From JADJYF01 sp965278995 (GTDB lineage: Bacteria > Pseudomonadota > Gammaproteobacteria > Ga0077536): DNA of 64,000 bases. Both the position numbers and the translations under genes were made by a program. The stretch is taken from contig OZ257136.1 in the NCBI GenBank assembly GCA_965278995.1, forward strand, positions 1,922,001 to 1,986,000, read 5' to 3'. Under the pieces are notes generated by a model. The model searched no databases and was not told where the DNA came from. It worked only from the letters and a program-made list of their open reading frames with translations. Shown here piece by piece: positions 59,298-64,000 of the stretch. Positions within the stretch are counted from its first letter, which is position 1. Every line of letters begins with the position of its first letter.

Positions 59298-60659
59298 TCA
59301 ATCGCGTGGCGCTTCGGCTGTGGCGACTTCGCGTTGCGCCGTGGCGACATTGTCTGCGCCGAGTGAGCCGACGAAATCGACTTCCTTGACCAGCGCAGCG
59401 ATTCCGGGTGCGCGCACCAACGGCTGCCAACGTGCCGCCGAAAGTGTGACTTCGAGCAGCCACCCGCCGCCGGGCAGCACCAGTTCGTCGTTGACCGCGC
59501 CGAGCGCGTATAGTTGCGCACGCAATTTTCCAGCGCCCGGCGCCAGCTGCAAGCGACGCAGATCCTTGTGCTGATTGAGATGTTCGGCAATTGCCTCGAG
59601 TAACAGATGGATTCCGTTTCCGGTCAACGCCGATAACCATACGCGCACCACCTGGCCCTGGTCGTCGCGTTCAATTCTTGCCTCGTGCGCGTCGAGACTG
59701 TCTATTTTGTTATAGACCTCGATTACGGGGATGGCTGCTGCGCCGATACGCGCCAGCACTGCCTGCACTTCGCTGACCCGCAGATCACGTTCATCGGCAC
59801 CGGCATCGATCACATGCAATAGCAACTGCGCATCGCGCGTTTCGTCCAAAGTCGCCTGAAAAGCGGCAATAAGTTCGGGCGGCAGGCGGCGAATGAAACC
59901 GACGGTGTCGCTGAGTACAACGGGATGCTCACCAGGCACTTCGATCGTGCGCAATGTCGTATCGAGCGTGGCGAACAATTGATCGGCGGCATAGACCTCG
60001 GCCCTGGTCAATCGATTGAACAGCGTCGATTTGCCCGCATTGGTATAGCCGACGATGGAGACGGTCGAGAGTTGTGCACGCCGACGCGAGCGCGCACTCT
60101 GCTGCCGCTGCCGTTTGACACGCTCAAGACGTTCGTTGATCTGCTTGATGCGCATGCCGAGCAGCCGGCGGTCGGTTTCAAGCTGTGTTTCACCGGGGCC
60201 GCGCAGACCGATACCGCCTTTTTGGCGCTCGAGGTGCGTCCAGCCGCGCACCAGGCGGGTCGACAGGTGCTCAAGCTGGGCGAGTTCAACCTGCAGTTTG
60301 CCTTCGAAAGAGCGCGCGCGCTGCGCGAAGATGTCGAGTATCAGCCCGGTGCGATCGACGACGCGGCACTCCAGCGCGCGCTCGAGATTGCGTTCCTGGG
60401 CCGGCGATAAATCGTGATTGCAGAGCACGACTTCAGCATCGTGTTCGCGGCGCACAGCAGTAACTTCCTCGACTTTGCCGCTGCCGATGAAGAATTTCGG
60501 ATCGGGAACTGCGCGACGCGCGACCACGGTAGCGCATGGCTCCACACCAGCCGAGCGGGCCAGTTCCTTGAATTCTTCGAGCTCGTCGCCCGGCGCTGTC
60601 TGGCCGAGGATTACGTGAACGAGAACTGCGCGCTCGCCGCCCGCGGGTCGATCAAACAA
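59298..60659 (-). CDS. hflX: HflX ribosome-associated GTPase
   Basis: The protein has 453 residues. The N-terminal HflX domain contains FIGSGKVEEV and LCNHDLSPAQERNLE, followed by GLRGPGETQLETDRR. The GTPase domain has the P-loop VGYTNAGKSTLFNRLT, LSDTVGFIRRLP and YNKIDSLD. HflX splits stalled ribosomes after stress. The gene lies 21 bases after hfq, as in E. coli. Confidence 0.97.
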   Translation of the reverse strand: MFDRPAGGERAVLVHVILGQTAPGDELEEFKELARSAGVEPCATVVARRAVPDPKFFIGSGKVEEVTAVRREHDAEVVLCNHDLSPAQERNLERALECRVVDRTGLILDIFAQRARSFEGKLQVELAQLEHLSTRLVRGWTHLERQKGGIGLRGPGETQLETDRRLLGMRIKQINERLERVKRQRQQSARSRRRAQLSTVSIVGYTNAGKSTLFNRLTRAEVYAADQLFATLDTTLRTIEVPGEHPVVLSDTVGFIRRLPPELIAAFQATLDETRDAQLLLHVIDAGADERDLRVSEVQAVLARIGAAAIPVIEVYNKIDSLDAHEARIERDDQGQVVRVWLSALTGNGIHLLLEAIAEHLNQHKDLRRLQLAPGAGKLRAQLYALGAVNDELVLPGGGWLLEVTLSAARWQPLVRAPGIAALVKEVDFVGSLGADNVATAQREVATAEAPRD

Positions 60660-60680
60660 GCGCGCGTGTTCCGGCTGCCG

Positions 60681-60947
60681 TCAAGCGACAGCCTCATCGC
60701 CGGCGTCGCCGGCTTCATCGCCCTGGTCGGTCCGCGGCAAGCGCACATTGCGCGCCGGCACCACGGTCGATATAGCGTGTTTGTAGACCATCTGACTGAC
60801 CGAATTCTTGAGCAGAATGACAAACTGATCGAACGATTCTATCTGCCCCTGCAGCTTGATGCCGTTGACCAGGTAGATGGATACCGGAACACGCTCCTTG
60901 CGCAGCGCGTTCAAGTACGGTTCCTGCAGCGATTGACCTTTGCTCAT
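60681..60947 (-). CDS. hfq: Hfq RNA chaperone
   Basis: The protein has 88 residues. The ATG has AAGGAGACCGCC upstream, which excludes an earlier in-frame start. SLQEPYLNALRKERVPVSIY (Sm1) and YKHAISTVVPARNV (Sm2) are canonical. The C-terminal tail is short and rich in Asp/Glu/Gly/Ala. Hfq pairs small RNAs with mRNAs. Confidence 0.98.
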   Translation of the reverse strand: MSKGQSLQEPYLNALRKERVPVSIYLVNGIKLQGQIESFDQFVILLKNSVSQMVYKHAISTVVPARNVRLPRTDQGDEAGDAGDEAVA

Positions 60948-61041
60948 GGCGGTCTCCTTGTTGTTGTTCTGCGCGATCACGGTGCGGTGCGTGGCCGCCG
61001 ACGTTGCGCTTTTCGGTGCATCGTCAATACGCTCGAAGGCC

Positions 61042-62025
61042 CTACTGTAGACCATAATGCCAGGCTTGGAAAATTTCAAAAGTCTGCAACCAGCAGTGTA
61101 CGCGCTCTGCGCAGTCGCTCTGTGCGCTGTCGAACCACGTACAACACGGTTCCCGGCGAAGCCAGGTCAACTGGCGTTTGGCCAACTGTCGGGTCGCGAT
61201 AGTGGCGCGTTCGACCATCTCCGCGCGCGATAATTCACCGTCCAGGTGACGCCAGGCTTCACGATATCCGACCGTACGCAAGGCAGCATGCGCCGGGGTA
61301 AGGCCATCGATACGGCGCAGCGCCTGCACTTCGTTCAGCAGTCCGCGTTCAAGCATGTCGAGAAAGCGCCCGGCGATCCGCCGATGTAACGTCTGCCGCT
61401 CGGCCGGCGCAAGGACTATCTTGATGAGCGGCAGGGCAAGTGGCGGCAGACTCGGTGCTGACCACAATTCGCTCATTGGATTGCCGGTCAAAGCATGCAC
61501 TTCGAGCGCGCGTACCAGGCGCTGCGGATCCTGTGGATGAATCCTGGCCGCAGCTGGTGCATCGACTGCAGCCAGACGCGCATGCAGAGCGGTAGCGCCA
61601 TCCCGTTCCAAATCATCGTAAAGCGCACGGCGCACGCTGGCATCGGCCGCCGGGAGCGCGGCCAGCCCGAGTTCCAGTGCGCGAAAATACAGTCCGGTGC
61701 CGCCAACCAGCAGCGGTATGCGCCCGCGTCCACGGATGGCTTCAATCGCGTGCAATGCGTCGCTTCGGAACTGTGCCGCCGAGTAGATGCCGGTCGGCGA
61801 GCAGATATCGATCAGGTGATGGGGAATGCGTCGACGCACCGCCGGATTCGGTTTGGCCGTGCCGATATCGAGACCGCGATAAACCAGCGCGGAATCGACA
61901 CTGACCACTTCGCACGGCAGCTGGCGCGCCAGCGACAACGCCACGCCGGTCTTGCCGGCGGCGGTAGGTCCCATCAGAAAAATGACCGGCGCCTGCGCGT
62001 CTGGCGGCAGACCGACGTCAGCCAT
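61042..62025 (-). CDS. miaA: tRNA dimethylallyltransferase
   Basis: The protein has 327 residues from MADVGLPPDAQ, overlapping the end of mutL by 8 bases; an ATG five codons earlier is also possible. FLMGPTAAGKTGVALSLA is the P-loop, and SVDSALVYRGLDIGTAKP and LVGGTGLYFRALELG are family motifs. It adds a dimethylallyl group to A37 of tRNAs reading UNN codons. It lies between mutL and hfq as in other gammaproteobacteria. Confidence 0.96.
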   Translation of the reverse strand: MADVGLPPDAQAPVIFLMGPTAAGKTGVALSLARQLPCEVVSVDSALVYRGLDIGTAKPNPAVRRRIPHHLIDICSPTGIYSAAQFRSDALHAIEAIRGRGRIPLLVGGTGLYFRALELGLAALPAADASVRRALYDDLERDGATALHARLAAVDAPAAARIHPQDPQRLVRALEVHALTGNPMSELWSAPSLPPLALPLIKIVLAPAERQTLHRRIAGRFLDMLERGLLNEVQALRRIDGLTPAHAALRTVGYREAWRHLDGELSRAEMVERATIATRQLAKRQLTWLRREPCCTWFDSAQSDCAERVHCWLQTFEIFQAWHYGLQ

Positions 62026-63694
62026 GCGGCGGCGCGCCAAGGTTGGCCCCGGATAGCGGTACCAGCAGGGGTTCCAGGGCGACGTTCGCTGCGCTGGCGC
62101 CCAGCTTCAATTGATCGACCAATGCTGAATTCGGGCGCCCGCCTTCACCGTAAACGAGCACGGCCGCCGCCGCCCGCGCGGTCGCGAAGAGCAGGTCGCT
62201 TGAATTCGCCAGATCTTCGGCCAGGCGCATGATCAGGGCGCCAGCGGGGACGGCTGGAAAGACCGCCGGCAGGCCCCGAAGAACGAATCCCGTCGGCCCG
62301 AGTTCGTCAAATTCGAATCCACTCGCGATGAGCCCGGGGCGGTGTCGTTCGAGCGTGCTCGCCGGCGCCACCGTGACCCGCTCAGGCGTCAGCAGCGGGC
62401 GGCTGGCAGCGGGAACCATTCCGAGCCGCCGACTGAGCACCGCGACCCAGGCCGCCTGCAGATCCAGCGCAAATACGGCGCCGTCTTTCAAGGTCAGCAG
62501 GTAACGTGATTCGACCAGCGCGAGCAGCTGACCGAGTTGAACTGCGCCCATCGCTTGCGCTGGGCGATAGCTGCTCAACGGTGACATGGCGCGCGTTGCG
62601 GCTGGGCCGCTGCCTGACCGATAACCGGCCTGTGCCTCGCGGACCGCGGCCGTGGTTGGCGTCGGACTGCCAGTCAGGACTGCATCGCCACCATCCAAGG
62701 TCTGGCGAACCACGCCATGGACAAAATCGTGCACCATCCGCAGGTCGACGAATCGCACTTCGAGTTTGCCCGGATGCACGTTCACATCAGCGTCCGTGAG
62801 CGGGGTTTCGAGAGCGAGCGCATAGACCGGGAAGCGCCCAGGGGCAAGCCGCTCGCCGTAAGCCTGGCGCACCGCATGAGCGAGTTGGCGGTCGCGTATC
62901 GGGCGACCATTCAGGGCGAGGAACTGCACATCGGACTGACTGCTGGCGAGCTCGCTGGCACCGAGCCATCCGCTGATCCGCAACGCGCCGGCAGTTTCAC
63001 TCACCCGGGTCGCGCGTTCCAGCAGCGCTGCACCGAACAGCGCGCGCCAGCGTTGCATCGGTTCGTCAGCCCGCGCCGCGCGCAGTCGCACGCCGCGACT
63101 GCCGGCCTGGATCAGCGCCAGATCGAGCGCAGGCACGGCAAAGCCGAGGCGTCGAACCAGCTGCTGCACGTGCAGATATTCGGTCCGGCCTCGTTTCAGA
63201 AAACGCTTGCGGGCCGGTACGTTGTAGAACAGTTCGCGCACCGTAATACGCGTGCCCGGGGGCCCCTGGTGCGGGACCGGGGCTGACGGTTCCTGACCGG
63301 GACTCGCCGTTACGCGCCAGCCATGGGCCTGGCCCGGCTGGCGCGAGACAATTTCAAGTTGAGCGACGGCGGCAATGCTGGCCAGCGCCTCGCCACGAAA
63401 ACCGAGCGTGGCGATGGCGGCCAGTTCGCTGCTCTCGCTGAGCTTGCTGGTCCAGTGCCGGCGAAGTGCAGCCGGCATGTCCTCAGGCGCCAGACCATCA
63501 CCGTTGTCGCGCACGACAATGCTGAGCAGTCCGCCGTCCTCGAGTTCGACCTCGACCTGCGTAGCGCCGGCATCGATGCTGTTCTCGACCAGTTCCTTGA
63601 CGACCGACGCTGGACGTTCGATGACTTCACCCGCTGCAATCTGATTAATGACGTAATCGGATAACGGTCGAATACGGCGGGGCTCAGGCAACAT
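62018..63694 (-). CDS. mutL: MutL DNA mismatch repair protein
   Basis: The protein has 558 residues. The GHKL ATPase motifs are VINQIAAGEVIERPASVVKE, ELVENSIDAGATQVEVEL, VRDNGDGLAPEDMP and LGFRGEALASIA. A Pro/Ala-rich linker (~340-375) leads to a C-terminal dimerisation domain. No endonuclease motif (DQHAAHERI-type metal site) is seen in the C-terminal part, as expected for organisms with MutH-type repair or for divergent MutL. The length is slightly shorter than E. coli MutL. Confidence 0.96.
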   Translation of the reverse strand: MLPEPRRIRPLSDYVINQIAAGEVIERPASVVKELVENSIDAGATQVEVELEDGGLLSIVVRDNGDGLAPEDMPAALRRHWTSKLSESSELAAIATLGFRGEALASIAAVAQLEIVSRQPGQAHGWRVTASPGQEPSAPVPHQGPPGTRITVRELFYNVPARKRFLKRGRTEYLHVQQLVRRLGFAVPALDLALIQAGSRGVRLRAARADEPMQRWRALFGAALLERATRVSETAGALRISGWLGASELASSQSDVQFLALNGRPIRDRQLAHAVRQAYGERLAPGRFPVYALALETPLTDADVNVHPGKLEVRFVDLRMVHDFVHGVVRQTLDGGDAVLTGSPTPTTAAVREAQAGYRSGSGPAATRAMSPLSSYRPAQAMGAVQLGQLLALVESRYLLTLKDGAVFALDLQAAWVAVLSRRLGMVPAASRPLLTPERVTVAPASTLERHRPGLIASGFEFDELGPTGFVLRGLPAVFPAVPAGALIMRLAEDLANSSDLLFATARAAAAVLVYGEGGRPNSALVDQLKLGASAANVALEPLLVPLSGANLGAPPHG

Positions 63695-63763
63695 CTGCGC
63701 AGTGTACTGCGGGTCGTAGCGCGGAGGCCCGCCCCATCAGCGGCAATTCGCAGCGGCGCGTCG

Positions 63764-64000
63764 TCAGGGGATACGCAGCAATTCGCCGGTCTTCACCATT
63801 TCCGAACGCAGGTTGTTGGCGAGCTTGATACTGTTGATGGAGACGTCGTAGTGCATGGCGATGCCGGACAAGGTCTCGCCGGTACTGACACGATGCGCGC
63901 GATTGTCGGCCAATTGCGTGCCGACAGGAGCGCTCTGACCGAAATAGCTGGTTACGCCACGCATGATGGCATCGGCCAGCTGTCGGCGATAAGCGGGGCT
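63764..64000 (-). CDS. N-acetylmuramoyl-L-alanine amidase, C-terminal LysM end (partial)
   Basis: The last 78 codons of a gene that begins outside the window are visible. SPAYRRQLADAIMRGVTSYF is the end of the AmiC/AmiB-type amidase catalytic domain. It is followed by a LysM domain (HRVSTGETLSGIAMHYDVSI) ending in GELLRIP. Amidase genes with this layout regularly precede mutL in gammaproteobacteria, which supports the call. The zinc-binding catalytic residues lie upstream of the window. Confidence 0.9.
   Translation of the reverse strand, partial: SPAYRRQLADAIMRGVTSYFGQSAPVGTQLADNRAHRVSTGETLSGIAMHYDVSINSIKLANNLRSEMVKTGELLRIP

Noticed and set aside
1..64000. CRISPR arrays, tRNA/rRNA genes, insertion sequences, prophage
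   Set aside because: No regularly spaced repeats, cloverleaf-like sequences, rRNA segments, transposases, integrases or terminal inverted repeats were seen by reading both strands; short or degenerate ones could be missed without computation.

Overview
The window is a GC-rich chromosome segment, almost certainly from a free-living gammaproteobacterium. The clearest marker is the right end, where the classic gammaproteobacterial block amidase-mutL-miaA-hfq-hflX-hflK-hflC-hisZ-purA runs on the minus strand. The rest suggests an environmental organism with sulfur oxidation (soxXYZAB), fatty or aromatic acid activation, TonB-dependent uptake and PEP-CTERM surface proteins. I cannot name the genus. 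Coding density is very high: no gene-free stretch exceeds about 300 bases, and I see no tRNA, rRNA, CRISPR array, insertion sequence or phage gene.

Left part (1-6521): a regulator with a ModE-like N-terminus (partial) lies divergent to a TonB-dependent receptor, a PEP-CTERM protein, a protein with a TiaS-like DDTD motif, a small polytopic membrane protein and a TupA-like tungstate-binding protein. This looks like an oxyanion (tungstate/molybdate) acquisition locus with an unusual gene content. The receptor carries an insert of about 270 residues between two cysteines that resembles a PEP-CTERM-type surface protein.

6531-15465 (all minus): an FrhB-family iron-sulfur protein, soxX, soxY, soxZ, soxA, soxB, a NodB-type deacetylase, a transglutaminase-like protein and a membrane glycosyltransferase form one nearly gapless same-strand run. 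No soxCD is present. A thiosulfate importer homologue (YeeE/TsuA) with a divergent TusA-like protein sits at 21.6-23.0 kb. Between them are a VOC protein, a Tat-exported protein of unknown function, an autotransporter barrel with a FecR-domain protein, a phosphotransferase-fold kinase and a second PEP-CTERM protein.

23-33 kb: a Nudix hydrolase, an alpha/beta hydrolase-adenylate cyclase fusion with a lower-GC look, two MFS transporters, an acyl-CoA synthetase, an acyl-CoA dehydrogenase, a protein with repeated C-terminal motifs and an SDR oxidoreductase.

33-39.6 kb is the most unusual region. It encodes a secreted protein with the domain order of glucan water dikinases (phosphohistidine domain followed by a C-terminal ATP-grasp-like domain), two secreted penicillin-recognising serine hydrolases, and an integral membrane protein resembling ATP/ADP (NTT) translocases. 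A plausible but unproven reading is an envelope phosphotransfer system with its own nucleotide supply.

39.7-54 kb: an RlmI-like methyltransferase, an enoyl-CoA hydratase with a PPOX-fold protein, a double cyclic-nucleotide-binding/rhodanese/coiled-coil protein, an F420-type LLM oxidoreductase, a HAD phosphatase, a MoxR ATPase/VWA pair, a Rap1a-like small secreted protein, a GST, 3-hydroxybutyrate dehydrogenase, and a napG-napH-lytic transglycosylase operon without napA. From 54 kb onward pdxH, purA, hisZ and the hfl/hfq/miaA/mutL/amidase block complete the window.
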